From: Saturnia japonica
Taxonomy: Eukaryota > Arthropoda > Insecta > Lepidoptera > Saturniidae
Direction: 5' to 3'
Assembly: GCA_033032175.1 (NCBI GenBank)
Contig: CM065319.1
Location: 14,295,018 to 14,359,017 of the forward strand
Length of the DNA stretch: 64,000 nt
The translations under genes were made by a program, and so were the position numbers. Every line of letters starts with the position of its first letter. Within the stretch, counting starts at the first letter, position 1. The notes under the pieces are model-generated. The model saw only the letters and a program-made list of their open reading frames with translations. It was not told where the DNA came from and did no database searches. Positions 45,801 through 54,109 of this stretch are shown piece by piece.

Positions 45801-48310
45801 ACATCAAATGCCCAAGTTACGCAACATATTTATCCGGATAAGGATTAATACTGAATTGGAGGAAATAGCTTCGAAAATATCCTAATAATTTTAATTATTA
45901 TGTTGAAGATAAAAATGTATACTGTGAGTCAACCTTAAAAGATATACATATATCATTTAGGACTTTTCTTTAGGCTTTTTAAAGAACTAAAATTTTTAGT
46001 ATACTATTTTGATGTATATCTTAAGGTTTACCCAGTGTAAGCCATGTAAGCACCCCAAAGTTGATTTATTGAAGACTTGATTAGAAAACATTACATTTTC
46101 TCTACTATACAAAAACTTTATTGGGATATATTGTACATACAAACCTTCCTTAAAAAAAAACTCAAAATGACAGTGAAAACCGAATAAATATCCGTTGTGT
46201 GATTTAAAAGAAGTAAGCGGACAAACAGACACACGCAGATACCGACTTTCTTTTATACTATGTATTGATATTGCAAAGAGAGTATAAAAACGAAAGAGTT
46301 TGTAAGAAAGCGTTTTATTTTTTTAGCTTTTTGCTTATTCAGAAAAGAAGAATTATTATTATATTCAGAAAGAAAATTTGGAGTTTTCGTCGATATTTTT
46401 ATAATAACAACAACACGAAAAAGTTATGAAGATAATAGTAAGGGAACGTTATTTACTTAAAGACGAAATAAATGACATTCATTAAACTATCTTGCAATAC
46501 TTTCTTTACTTATACCATTAAATATTAATAATCAATTTACCAGAGTTCACCACCAGGCGGTTCAATAACCCGCGTGGTATACAAGGAGTGTGCTATAATG
46601 ACTTATAACTTTCTGTCGGCCACTTTGTTCAAAAACCAAGTACAATGGTCTTCCCATACTTATCTTTATAAATTTAAATATAGATATACCTAACTACTAT
46701 TCATGATGAATAGATACAACTATAATATTTTTTATGATTGTATTTACTTGTTTTTTTTTTCGTTTTTTATTTGACTTCAATCTTTTTATATCATTCTCAA
46801 CTCTACCAATGGTTTCTTTATGAAACTGTATTATAATATAAAAGGTAACTTACTTTGGTGTTCTTAAAAGGCTAATGCAGTGAGAAATGAATTTAATTTA
46901 AATATAAACGAAATGTAGTGTAGCGATCTTGCTGGCTATCTATTTAAATTAATGAATGATTTAAGTGAATCACTGAAGAACAAATTTCAGGAATATAATA
47001 TCTTAACTTTGCCCTCCCAATACATCCTTGATAACTTAATGTATATTCGTAAAAATTTAGTCAAGTTAGATTTTGTAAAAATCAGCACAATGTTAATACC
47101 AGAAATAAAGATAAATTAGTCGCACCGTGTTTTAGACTAAGTAGGTCCAATAAAAGTTTTTTAGGTAATAGTGTCAGGTTTTATAATAAGAACCCGACGC
47201 ATGTTACTGATTTACTGAACAACAAGTTCAAGGACCATGTCAATCGGGTTTTACTGTCAAAAGGTTATTATAGGATGGATCATTGTGTCAATGATGGTGA
47301 TGTCTGAAAGTGACTCCCTCTCAACACTTTTGTATAGTTGGGAAAAAAGATAAACCCGATCGAGTTTCTTACCGGTTCTTCTCGATGTCTGGGACGTTTT
47401 CCGAATCGGCAGTAGCTATTTGACGTTCTTATGTGCCTTCTTAGGGCCTAAATTGAATAAAGAATATTTTGATTTAAAAAACTTTTCATATCTTATAGTA
47501 TACCCGAGCGAAGTTGCGAGCGGAAAGCTAGTATTCTATAAAAATAATAAAATACTTCATGTCAAAGTCTGTAATAAAGTTCTCCTCCAGAAATTACTAA
47601 GTATGTTATTGGAATCTTATTGTTATAACATAAAATATATTATGATCGGATAAGGGTAAACACACTTGATCATAGGGCTTTTAATAAGCAATCTTGCTTG
47701 CAATCTTGTTTGAATATCCATAAAATATAATTTGTCTTTTTTTTTTCAAAGAGTTACACGGTGCTTAATGTTCCGTGTATGAAATTTTGATTGAACATTG
47801 ACTTCGCGATAAATAAATCGATAATAAAAATCATAAAAATGTTTTAAAATAAGACAATGTTTCTCAGTGGATATCTTCTTAAAATTAGTTTTACCTAAAT
47901 ATCGATAAAATACGATTTGGTAAATCTTTCCTTTTTTCAAATGGTTACACCGCATGCATTAATTTTATTTTTGATTTATTTCGTGTTAAATAAATAGAAA
48001 ATAAATTTCACAAAAATGTTTTAAAATAAGACTTAATGTTTCATAGTAAGTATATTCAAATTCAATTTGTCATATTATATAGATGGAATCGAAATTGAAA
48101 ACTCAGCTTTTCTCGATATGATATTGTTATTTATTAATTATTACCCTAAAATACTTACTTACGATTTGTTCATCGTCAGGTCTGTCTTTACGGCTCTGAA
48201 ATGATAAAAAAATCACTGTTAATATTATGTTATCAAAAACCTTTACCATAATTTTCAAATATAGTTTGGAATAAAAAAACGAAATTAAATTTTCCTTCGC
48301 AACGCACCAT
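21792..48310 (-). CDS. TpnC: Troponin C, TpnC25D-like; six coding exons, 153 aa
   Basis: Calcium sensor of the thin-filament troponin complex in striated muscle; it relieves troponin I inhibition when calcium rises. Coding exons on the minus strand: 48310-48308 (ATG only), 48195-48159, 32356-32213, 30112-29996, 23942-23811, 21820-21792. Every junction has AG/GT and matching phase (0,1,1,1,1), giving 153 aa. Four EF-hands: loop I from D23 (Lys at position 12, so degenerate), loop II from D59 (Ser70 at 12), loop III from D98 (Ser109 at 12), loop IV D134-E145 (all ligands present). The C-terminal signature [15 protein letters not shown] is the classic insect troponin C ending. The family is usually about 150 aa, so this is full length. 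From memory the nearest Drosophila paralogue is TpnC25D, which also lacks an acidic residue at loop II position 12. Introns are 0.1, 15.8, 2.1, 6.1 and 2.0 kb and hold most of the window's transposons. Exons 3-6 are very secure; exons 1-2 are inferred from splice sites and phase. Confidence 0.93.
23811..23942 (-). CDS. TpnC: Troponin C coding exon 5 (EF-hands III and IV)
   Basis: 132 nt, acceptor gattttcag-like, donor gtcaga. It encodes [19 protein letters not shown] and then [11 protein letters not shown], ending with the first base of Glu145. Loop III position 12 is Ser; loop IV is canonical. Confidence 0.96.
23985..24320 (-). pseudogene. Non-LTR retrotransposon 3' fragment C
   Basis: The minus strand carries [22 protein letters not shown] coding sequence at about 24225-24170, then the tail. 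More decayed than B. It lies immediately upstream of troponin C exon 5. Confidence 0.6.
25705..25871 (+). repeat. Tandem duplication, 95-bp period, two copies
   Basis: taaatcactcaaccaccacg ... cagtaatttaaggatat at 25705 recurs at 25800 with a few substitutions. Located in troponin C intron 4. Confidence 0.75.
26585..26950 (-). pseudogene. Non-LTR retrotransposon 3' fragment B
   Basis: The minus strand reads [20 protein letters not shown] and then [12 protein letters not shown], a stop, and the same 3' UTR as fragment A (ttccgaaccggtaac). In troponin C intron 4. Confidence 0.7.
29121..29221 (+). repeat. Interspersed repeat, copy 2
   Basis: Same orientation as 14065-14176; the acaagggagccaccatcttg end is exact. 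Confidence 0.7.
29645..29733 (+). mobile_element. Very short Jockey insertion with target duplication
   Basis: About 89 bp holding only the terminal 3' module and A tail. It is flanked by aagaagcgacgcat at 29631-29644 and 29734-29747, a clear 13-14 bp duplication. It lies in troponin C intron 4, about 260 bp downstream (in gene direction) of exon 4. Confidence 0.85.
29996..30112 (-). CDS. TpnC: Troponin C coding exon 4 (EF-hand II end, central helix)
   Basis: 117 nt, acceptor ttatttcag, donor gtaagt. It encodes [10 protein letters not shown], a central helix rich in Asp and Glu, and [13 protein letters not shown] leading into loop III. Loop II position 12 is Ser instead of Glu or Asp. Confidence 0.96.
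30775..30855 (+). mobile_element. Short Jockey 3' tail copy
   Basis: Terminal module ccaagtttggtgaagctgta to gctc plus A12. A target duplication is not clear. Located in troponin C intron 3. Confidence 0.8.
32213..32356 (-). CDS. TpnC: Troponin C coding exon 3 (EF-hand I and start of II)
   Basis: 144 nt between acceptor aattccag and donor gtgagt. It encodes helix A through loop I (D23 to K34) and the start of loop II, ending EDAD plus the first base of a Gly codon. Loop I has Gln, Arg and Lys at calcium-ligand positions, so site I should not bind calcium, as in other insect troponin Cs. Confidence 0.95.
32621..32724 (+). repeat. 5' LTR, first part
   Basis: Begins TATAGCGACATC (the terminal TG has become TA) and contains a TATATATA core about 25 bases before the insertion point. 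The last 13 bases (32712-32724, tacaaccgttgag) are the target site duplicated by the nested Jockey element. Confidence 0.88.
32725..33340 (+). other. Jockey-type 5' UTR / internal promoter region
   Basis: No ORF. Starts gtgagttccg right after the target duplication. Elements of this clade use an internal promoter at the extreme 5' end; I see no specific box I can assign. GC-rich from about 32940. Confidence 0.6.
33341..35254 (+). CDS. Jockey-type ORF1 protein (gag-like), 637 aa
   Basis: RNA-binding protein of the retrotransposon. A short coiled-coil-like N-terminus (about residues 12-45) is followed by a long Ala/Pro/Ser-rich region. Then comes a PRE_C2HC-type domain (about 320-400, motif [13 protein letters not shown]) and three zinc knuckles (about 415-475) beginning [18 protein letters not shown]...HPTREC and [17 protein letters not shown] Pro/Ala-rich tail follows. 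The frame is intact. It overlaps ORF2 by 14 bases in a different frame, so ORF2 is likely translated by reinitiation or termination coupling. Several long ORFs in other frames are shadows of its GC-rich sequence. Confidence 0.95.
   Translation: MSHCPPSSAVMANNVTDLATCIGKLQARMKALEFQYQRYQNFVVLRCPSLDEEYRNLPENACVRRTAATATRHEAVSGSETAASGSKVADDVTAATVIPTGAVPVGAAPKRLTRSAARPSAASSGAVATSTATPPVPTSQSRGSSPASVRRGPRNSRSQSRVTKNSPYVRPARSTETALKTKNSFSALPVEQDSPANPDPSPEMDTENDGFTVVASRKRTARSSPTAQPAPKVIAKAVVRGAAAPASSQLPAPAGGKKERAPPPIIIRDKAAWMGVCNEMRRLKLDYHKARNIVNGISISVSSSETHRKLTTLLRQKGLQFYTYSLAEERVLRVVIRRIPVELDPSEVCSSLKEQSYPIREVHRMYSKDKRPLQMVVAILDLSPEGKAIFQLETVCGLSGINVEPPHKNHQPAQCHNCQLYGHAARNCHSRPRCVKCREDHPTRECTRERDSVVPPSCVLCGEEGHPANYRGCPKAPRTTRPRTQRQAAPRAAPPTSAIKAQPPLASGEFPALPVPRQSPATAGLSAPRAVQPQPVRSSQNAWGPRRPNPQPLMAMDIPAPRAPAPRAPANAVVNSNDLMILLLREHDIRELIDYNDHLERFGLIKTACAFPRLSETLQRLDREACNNNLGPFNGKV
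35241..38134 (+). pseudogene. Jockey-type ORF2 endonuclease/reverse transcriptase, one frameshift
   Basis: Nicks target DNA and reverse-transcribes the element RNA. The N-terminal apurinic-like endonuclease (about residues 1-225) has the QETLL motif, [11 protein letters not shown] and SDHRPVI. The reverse transcriptase (about 440-720) has [53 protein letters not shown] and the catalytic YADD at 677-680. The first open segment ends at a TAA at 37485-37487. Coding similarity continues in another frame from about 37480 ([13 protein letters not shown]) without a stop to 38134. A single-base deletion near 37475-37481 explains this. It removes the C-terminal domain, while the catalytic core remains readable. 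Apart from this the frame is clean. Confidence 0.92.
38135..38664 (+). other. Jockey-type 3' UTR and poly(A) tail
   Basis: No ORF. Contains a cttcctcccaggaggaag hairpin-like palindrome near 38380 and the conserved 3' module ggtgaagctgtaaaagccgc ... cccctaaggctaacag (38577-38625). It ends in cagttcta and A25. The same module recurs at the ends of seven truncated copies in this window. Confidence 0.85.
38665..38743 (+). repeat. 5' LTR, second part (after the nested insertion)
   Basis: Starts with the second copy of the 13-bp target duplication (38665-38677) and continues to the LTR terminus ttcttctaca. It aligns with 39312-39385 of the 3' LTR. Confidence 0.88.
38745..38756 (+). other. Primer binding site, tRNA-Trp type
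   Basis: TGGTGACCCCGA lies one base after the 5' LTR end. From memory it is complementary to the 3' terminus of animal tRNA-Trp including CCA. The match then lapses, with partial TGA agreement a few bases on. Confidence 0.7.
39030..39125 (+). repeat. Three-copy tandem repeat in the TRIM internal region
   Basis: Units carrying GACTCACTGGAGCAT-like sequence start near 39037, 39069 and 39100 (period about 32 bp). It lies within the 448-bp internal region and has no convincing coding frame. Confidence 0.6.
39180..39191 (+). other. Polypurine tract
   Basis: GGAGGGGAGTGA directly abuts the 3' LTR start; this is where plus-strand DNA synthesis is primed in LTR retrotransposons. Confidence 0.75.
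39192..39385 (+). repeat. 3' LTR
   Basis: Starts TGTAGCGACATC and ends TTCTTCTACA, the usual TG...CA ends. It carries an internal 24-bp tandem duplication near its start (three tagcgaca units) that is absent from the 5' LTR. Confidence 0.9.
39847..39926 (+). mobile_element. Short Jockey 3' tail copy with target duplication
   Basis: 80 bp: terminal module, cagttcta and A10. It is flanked by ggattgatagag (39835-39846) and ggattggtagag (39927-39938), a 12-bp duplication with one mismatch. Confidence 0.83.
40165..40300 (-). repeat. 3' tail of the Jockey-like family seen at 54.1 kb
   Basis: gatggtgagtacagtataat ... aacaacggcgaccacc resembles 54140-54195. Coding part absent. Confidence 0.5.
40936..40972. 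other. GC-rich near-perfect hairpin
   Basis: gcagacccacccctatagggggcggtctcgc: a 12-14 bp stem around CCCCTATAGGGG in AT-rich surroundings. In intron 2; no function assigned. Confidence 0.6.
41264..41302. other. Nested GC-rich palindromes
   Basis: gcgtggcgatgcgtcgccac is followed by ggcctgtatcgccacgc. The first arm can pair with either of two downstream complements, giving alternative hairpins. Possibly the end of a non-autonomous transposon. Confidence 0.55.
42478..42596 (-). repeat. Interspersed repeat, copy 2 (inverted)
   Basis: Reverse complement of 605-725, about 75% alike by eye. Confidence 0.65.
42743..42790 (+). repeat. 48-bp repeat, copy 1
   Basis: actagccctcgagtgcagct and the following bases to agacagatttt are near-identical to 44527-44572. 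Confidence 0.7.
42805..43512. repeat. 708-bp segment bounded by 35-nt inverted repeats
   Basis: 42805-42839 (actataccttgtccaccagg...) and 43478-43512 are reverse complements with one mismatch. The segment contains the acidic candidate exon. The preceding bases 42743-42790 recur in direct orientation at 44527-44572. Confidence 0.6.
43249..43298 (-). other. Candidate alternative terminal exon (acidic tail)
   Basis: Acceptor aaatttag followed by an open 16-codon stretch, [15 protein letters not shown], a TAA stop, and AATAAA two bases after the stop. It enters in phase 1, the phase at which troponin C exon 2 leaves, so it could splice from exon 2 to give a short 29-residue peptide. It could equally be the last exon of another minus-strand gene, or chance. 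The polypyrimidine tract is poor. It lies within a 708-bp segment bounded by 35-nt inverted repeats (42805-42839 and 43478-43512). Confidence 0.35.
44120..44833. repeat. Inverted-repeat element, arms about 90 bp
   Basis: Left arm 44120-44210 (aatgggtcagtgaggg, tctgaaactataag, gagaaatatgttctaaag) is the reverse complement of right arm 44745-44833 with scattered mismatches. The interior is AT-rich without an ORF, which suggests a non-autonomous DNA transposon. It lies in troponin C intron 2. Confidence 0.65.
44527..44572 (+). repeat. 48-bp repeat, copy 2
   Basis: Direct copy of 42743-42790, lying inside the inverted-repeat element at 44120-44833. Confidence 0.7.
45530..46266 (+). repeat. Interspersed repeat, same family as 53018-53231
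   Basis: cgcaccagcttcgcacgg, tgtgagtcaaccttaa, aagaagtaagcgga and accgactttcttttat occur in the same order as at 53.1 kb, with extra sequence between. No ORF. Confidence 0.5.
46905..47475 (+). pseudogene. Non-LTR reverse transcriptase C-terminus, fragment A
   Basis: The translation shows [20 protein letters not shown], then [20 protein letters not shown] and [18 protein letters not shown]. This is the typical C-terminal end of a CR1/Jockey-like ORF2, with frame changes. It is followed by a 3' UTR with ttaccggttcttctcg and gcctaaattgaataaag. Related copies lie on the minus strand at 26585 and 23985. Confidence 0.75.
47741..48050 (+). repeat. Imperfect tandem duplication, period about 180-190 bp
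   Basis: tttttcaaagagttacac ... aatgttttaaaataagac is repeated as tttttcaaatggttacac ... aatgttttaaaataagac. It lies in intron 2, about 110 bp from the exon 2 donor. Confidence 0.65.
48159..48195 (-). CDS. TpnC: Troponin C coding exon 2 (37 nt)
   Basis: Acceptor atttcag, then the peptide [12 protein letters not shown], then donor gtaagt. A second GT four bases earlier (after ATC) would break the phase with exon 3. The 37-nt form ends in phase 1, and its last A joins TG of exon 3 to make Met. This gives DDEQIVMLRRAF, matching the acidic N-terminal helix expected before EF-hand I. Confidence 0.8.
48308..48310 (-). CDS. TpnC: Troponin C coding exon 1 (initiator Met only)
   Basis: The ATG is followed at once by a GT donor (GTGCGT), leaving a 112-nt intron before exon 2. 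The context AAAATGG is favourable, with A at -3. No ATG lies between it and the putative start-site region at about 48397. An intron directly after the start codon is, as I recall, usual for insect troponin C genes. Phase 0 fits exon 2, whose first codon is AGC. Transcript data would confirm it. Confidence 0.65.
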
Positions 48311-48420
48311 TTTAAAAATTTGAATGAAAAGCGCACTAGATCTGAACAGAAAGGGCGGGTTTGGAGTTGCGCGCGAGCCGTGCTCGTGGACGAAACTGAC
48401 CAACTTTTAAACACGTTCGA
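48311..48420 (-). promoter_or_regulatory. Putative troponin C 5' UTR and core promoter
   Basis: This is a conspicuously GC-richer island in AT-rich flanks, directly upstream of the lone-Met exon. It holds an initiator-like TCAGT at 48399-48395 (reading minus) and a TTTAAAAG at 48411-48404. The latter is too close to the initiator for a normal TATA box. No ATG lies between the initiator-like motif and the start codon. No clear MEF2 box was found. Confidence 0.35.
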
Positions 48421-48889
48421 AGTGTAACCTGTCTGGAATATCATACTAACTTTAGGAAGACATTCGGTAATAGATTTATACTTTCGTGGGATGTAAACTT
48501 GAAGGTACGGCTTTTCAACTTCTTTTTGAATTTTTATATTTCACATAAATGTTGATTTTATTTTGCTTAATTTCTTACCATTAGGTTAGGCGTTAAACTT
48601 CATAATGTTATTTTATAGTGATGGATACTTTTAACACTATAGGTAAAATATGCTTTGCCTAGAAAATATCGTACTTATATTAAAGTTAATAGCCATATCT
48701 CTTTAGCTTGTGTTTATAAGCAATTTGTATTAAAAATAAAATATTAACTAACTGAAAACTTGTCGCAAAAGAAAAGACTGACTATTTTTGTAACACAGAT
48801 TTCCAGTAAAACCCTATTGGATACAACTCTTTAGTAGGCATGCGGGTGAAATTTTGTGTTTTTATGAACTAGCTCCGCAAAATTATTCT

Positions 48890-49235
48890 ACAGAACCTGA
48901 TGGCAAGTACGGTACAGTTCACAAATAATGGCGAGCGTCGTCCATGGTTCTAATTTCATCGAAAGTCTTTGATTATTTGCCGGCCTGTTGGGATGTCTCA
49001 TCACGCCTGGTTTGAAGGACTTAATATCATAGGAAGGAGGGAACACGTTAACTGGGAGACTTGTCCACATCTGCACGGTACGACAAAGTTAGGAATTTGC
49101 GAACTTCTTTGTTCGTGCCGTGATGGACACTGCTGTATAGCTGTGGCTCCGTACATCAGCTCAAGTGGTTCTGTAATGGAAAGAAGATGACGGGAGAAGG
49201 TAAAATAATTCTTTAGAATATTTATACATGACATG
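48890..49235 (-). pseudogene. Jockey-like reverse transcriptase remnant
   Basis: The minus strand contains VVPCRCGQVSQLTCSLLP and WTSLPVNVFPPSYDIKSFKP in different frames, matching the end of the fragment at 54.2-54.6 kb. It lies about 0.6 kb upstream of the putative troponin C promoter. Confidence 0.6.
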
Positions 49236-51989
49236 GCTTATAAGTTTAACTTCCATTGTCTTCCCAGTTCAATATACCAAGGATAAGAATCGTAAATAGA
49301 TTAAAAAACTGGTAAATATATGTTTACTAAATCTAGACTCCATTAATGCTAAATATATAATTTTAAATTGTTGTCTAATGTGATTACCAATGAATCAATC
49401 ATTATGCAGCTTAGCTTCTCCCGTGTCATCAAAATTTTAGTAACGCCTTTCAGGTAAAATTATACTCATGGAAGTGTGCGCCACTGGTTAAATACTGCGT
49501 GATTTGTAATAATAGAGATTTCACTGTTACGAGTCATCAAATTAGTGCAAAGAATGTAGTTAGGAATTCACAAGTCAATAATATATTTGCCAAAATAGAA
49601 ATAAATTAATATACAAAATTCCTCAAACCACCAATTTAAACTTTATGCACACTTTGAGAATAATAAAAAACAGCAATTTATAATACTTGACGTTATTATT
49701 TACGATTTCGTAGGTGAAAATATTTCTATTTTTAAGTTTATTGGATCCAGTTTTATTGTATATTTTATTTATTTTATTGTTGACATGTTTTTCATGAGCG
49801 TACCCACTTCCGTAGTTTTGAGGTCAAGGTGTCGCAATAATATAATACAGGTTCCATTTTTCCTAAGATAAATTTATTTGTTTCTTTATAATTTATCGTT
49901 ATTAAATAATTCTACGTTATGCCCGATATACTTTACGGTATTCAGTTATACGCACAGAGGCCGTAAGGGAGGCTCGTATTTGAAAATCAGTGTCTTACAA
50001 GGAATGGCTTTGGGACCCCTCTTGTCTTCTCAGCGAGTTTAAGTTAGCTGGATGGTAGGATATGACAATCGTGACCGATTAAATCGCGACCGACCGGCAT
50101 ACGCCAGGCTTAATATCCATTACAGTGGCAGTGATTAGGTGTATCAAGAACAGGGAACAGCCGGTGTTTATCCAGTAATCAAGAGGACATGCACAGATAA
50201 ACCTGCCACAGTGAATCTGTTTTAGTTTGTTACTTTTCGGTAACAATGTTGTAGTAGTTTACTGAGGTAGGCGTTACTTTGCGGAAATTCATTGTAATTA
50301 ATTAAAATCTGAAATTTCTTTGCTACTTCGGGTCTAAAGACTCGAACGGACCTGTTTTATCGTTTCAATTACTAACATTTCTCTTTTTTCAAGTGAAAAC
50401 TTTTTAGCATCGTTGTGATTTGAAAGTTGATGAAACGTAACGAAAAAGCGAAAGTTTGTTGTTGCCACGCAATAATGAATTTTATTACCTCGCAAAAAGG
50501 GCACGAAACAAAAACTTTTTAGCCAACTCTTATGACATTCTGTTACTAATTGATATTGTATTAGGTTACCAAGGATATTTCAAATGTGAATTAATTGAAA
50601 ATGATATTGTGAATAATGATTGTGAGTTCTTGTATGTATATTTGTATAATCTTTAAATTAGTGTGTATTTGATCATTTTCTGAATTAAAAAAAAAACATA
50701 GATCAAAAGGTTCCACTTCCACCGCATGTGAATTGCAAACATCATTTTTTTTCTTCTTTTCTTCAATAAGTTTCAGATTTACCATTTTCAGATTCATCTT
50801 AATAATTAACAAGAAATGTTTATTGTTGCAGAAAGACGAAACAGTTGTTATTCTGTTTCAAGCAAAGGTAGCAAAGAAGTTTTGGATAAATTAATTAAGT
50901 ATTGTAGTAGATTAAATTGTAATGGGATAAATTTTTCAAAATATTCCAAGTAGAAATATTTATATATTTTAGCAGTACTCGCTAGTAATCTCCTTACCCC
51001 TTATTCAAATAGGCTTGAACATAAAAATGCAAACATAAAATGCCACAATGTGTCACTTAAATTTTATGAGATATTTATGATTGTCGGCTCGACGTGTAGA
51101 GACTTGGTTTTATTAGCAGATATAATACGTTTTATGGCGCATTTAATTTATTATAGTATGTATGAATTTTTATTACGTGGTTTGTATACAAGTGAAGGAA
51201 TGTTTAGATTTACCTACTCTACGTCTATAATACTGTGTATCTCTAAATTCAATTACTACTTACGAAGTATTACTTGTTCAAGGAAAGCTAGACGCTATTG
51301 TCTTTTCAAATGCTGGCTTGGAAGACTTCTTTGGTGCACTTCTTTTCATTGATTATTAACTTTTTAAGAAAATCATTGTTTTATGTTATTTTATTTCAAG
51401 TTTTCAAGTATTAAGTAAGCAATTTTTCTATATTTTTATCTGTATTTGGAAACTTAGCCTGATAGTTATTTTAGGCTATGTTTTGATACGAGCAAAGCAA
51501 TAAATGCCATCCGATAAAAAAAATCTAGTCTACGCGTAAGTAATTACAGATGTTATAAGAGGAATTTGTTTAAATTTACATCACCAAAATATAGTAAAAA
51601 TCCTGTATCTTATTACCATCATCAAAGGTTTTTATTCTTTAATCAAATTATCTTTTCTACCAGCAGCAACATTTATCACACTTAATAGTTTTACTTATAA
51701 TCAAGGTCGTAACGCATTCATACATTATTTTGTCGTTTATTTCTATAGCGGAGGTGTTGCTGGTGTCACAATTTCGATAGATCAGCTAATTCAATTCAAA
51801 TAAGCGCTCACAAATGTTAGATAAAAACTACGTAGCGATATTATTATAATTGTTTCTTATACTTTGCAAAAATATTTTATTAGGTCTGATATTCTTTGAT
51901 TAAATTCTTAGGCATTGTTAAAAAGCATCATCTATTAAATAATAGTTCACATAGTAGTTAGTTCTAAAAGTACGCTAAATAAATCCATA
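49236..51989. other. No gene seen
   Basis: AT-rich sequence upstream of the troponin C promoter. A 100-codon plus-strand ORF at 51050-51352 has no family signature, skewed hydrophobic composition and no splice context, so I do not call it. Confidence 0.45.
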
Positions 51990-52771
51990 AAAAAGTCCAT
52001 AATGAGAGAGAGGCCATGGTCGAACGCTTAAATCTGAACCTTAGGTTCGTATCCGACAAGGGTGATGTGAACCTGGTCAGATTTAATGCTGAATAAACAC
52101 AGGCGTGTCTGTTCTCAGCTAAACGGAGTCCGTTTTTCCTAACTCCGACTTGGGGTCCAACTAACATCTGATCTCAACTTTGGGCATTCGATCGAGATAA
52201 AGGCGAGAACAGCTACCAAGAAATTGGGGATCCTCTTCAAGGTTAGGTTATGGATCACACCGAACCAGCTTCTTAGCTTGTATCAAGCGCAGGTACGCTC
52301 ATGTGTAGAATATAGCTGTCAGCTATGGGATGGATCAACCAAATATCAGTTGGCCGCTATTGACTCCATTGAGCGTCGTGATCGTCGACTTGTTGAAGAT
52401 GAAGCACTGATGACGGCAAACATGCTTAGTCTAGAGCATCAACGTAAGGTAGCTTGCCTCTCAGTGTTTTACAGGTTGCACTTTGGAGATTGTGCACAGG
52501 AATTGCACGATTTAATTCCGCCTAATCCTTTCACCATAGTACAACTAGACGCCGTGAAGGATTTCACCCTTATATCATGGAAATTTCGCTGATTCGCACG
52601 AAGCGTTATGCTTCGTCGTTCAATATGCGAACGGCAAAGGAGTGGAATTCACACCCGTCGTCTGTTTTCTCATCCACCTATAACTTGGGAGTCTTCAAGC
52701 GAAGAGTGAAAAGGCTTTTAATATATAAGCAAGATACATCGTCGGCCTCATCTTTACTTTCCATCAGTTAA
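51990..52771 (+). pseudogene. Jockey-like reverse transcriptase C-terminal fragment
   Basis: Coding blocks in changing frames: LVRFNAE*TQACLFSAKRSP, LGVQLTSDLNFGHSIEIKAR, TPNQLLSLYQAQVRSCVEYS, then after a frameshift near 52580 RTAKEWNSHPSSVFSSTYNL. This is the thumb and C-terminal part of a non-LTR polymerase, broken by at least one stop and one frameshift. Related remnants are at 54110-54651 and 48890-49235. Confidence 0.78.
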
Positions 52772-53017
52772 GATCGAGGCCAAGCGCATACCTGTATTGC
52801 ATTAAAAAAAAATTAAATAAATGAATTGTAAGCAATATAACTAAATTCATAGCCCTTGCCTTGTTGTTATGTAAGCACATGGCACTATTCAATTCATAGG
52901 GACTATTGTACGATTGCTAAGTTTAAGTGAGTTTATTCAAGACGTCAATACTTTAAATAATTTTGTGTTCTTTTAACAAATTGCGATACGTGCATTTATC
53001 ACCATCAATGTTTTATT

Positions 53018-53231
53018 AGTAGTGACCCGCCCCAGCTTCCCACGGGTGATAAATTATCATTGTGAGTCAACCTTAAGAAATAGACATATGCTATCGCGAA
53101 CTTTTCTCGAGGTTTTTTGAAGAACTACAATTCTTTACTACATAAAGTAAGAAGACTTAAAGAAGTAAGCAGGCAAACATACAGACGCGTATAGCGACTG
53201 ACTTTCTTTTATATAATGTATATATATAGAT
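53018..53231 (+). repeat. Interspersed repeat with gacccgccccagcttc head
   Basis: Starts gtgacccgccccagcttccc and continues tgtgagtcaaccttaa ... agaagtaagc ... actttcttttat. A second, longer copy covers roughly 45530-46266. Heads of this type are, from memory, very common in lepidopteran introns. Confidence 0.6.
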
Positions 53232-54109
53232 GATAAGGACAATAAGGTTACGATAGTTTAATTCAAAATTGCTTTTATATTCCACAATTTTTTCTTTCAT
53301 AATTGTACGCCAGTCTGTGAATGTAATATTCGTCATTATACGATTAGTTGTTATAGACCGTATGTTTGTAGTTAGTGAACTAGCTGTTATTTATCTCAAG
53401 TTTGGGACAATTAGCTTCTAATAATGATAGCCAGATTATAAACGGACTTTACGATGTAATTAATTATGCAATTAATTTCCGACTGTCTGATTTAATAAAA
53501 AAATTTGGCGTTGCTAGACAATTATTTAAAATGCTATCGGGATTTTCAGAAGCATTGCGGTTTATTACTGCCAGAATTAAATGGTGTATTTGATAAAATT
53601 CGATTACAAAAAGTAATGTTAATTCGTTTTAGGTAAAATTTTATAATCATCAATCACTAAAAAGTAATAATTTTTGCTATCTCAAATCCGTTTGTGAATA
53701 TGTTTCATGTACGTTGGATGTTTAGCCTGAGACATTAGTATAAAATTCGCGATGCAAGCATCAACATCCCAGCATGCCACATTTTAGTCGTTATGCAGTA
53801 GAAATAAATAGAAAGCTTTTTGTTCTTTTACATGTCCGCTTACATTCACTGTATTTATATTGCCTATTTCTACTACAGAGCAGAAGTACTGACGCTGCTA
53901 ATTTATAGGATATGGTTGTCAAGATACCCTGGTATACGAGGCTTTCTAAATTAGATCTCAGAAGAATAATATCCTCTTATCAGGAGTAACTCCAAGAGTG
54001 TGGTTTCATTTGGTATATTACTTATAGTTAGATCTGGGCTTTAATAAATACTTGACATCAAGTGTACTGCATGCCTAAGTGCACTTATTATACTGCTATG
54101 AATAGCCAG

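Noticed and set aside
51050..51352. 100-codon plus-strand ORF
   Set aside because: No domain, no splice context and composition like its flanks; likely chance in low-complexity sequence.
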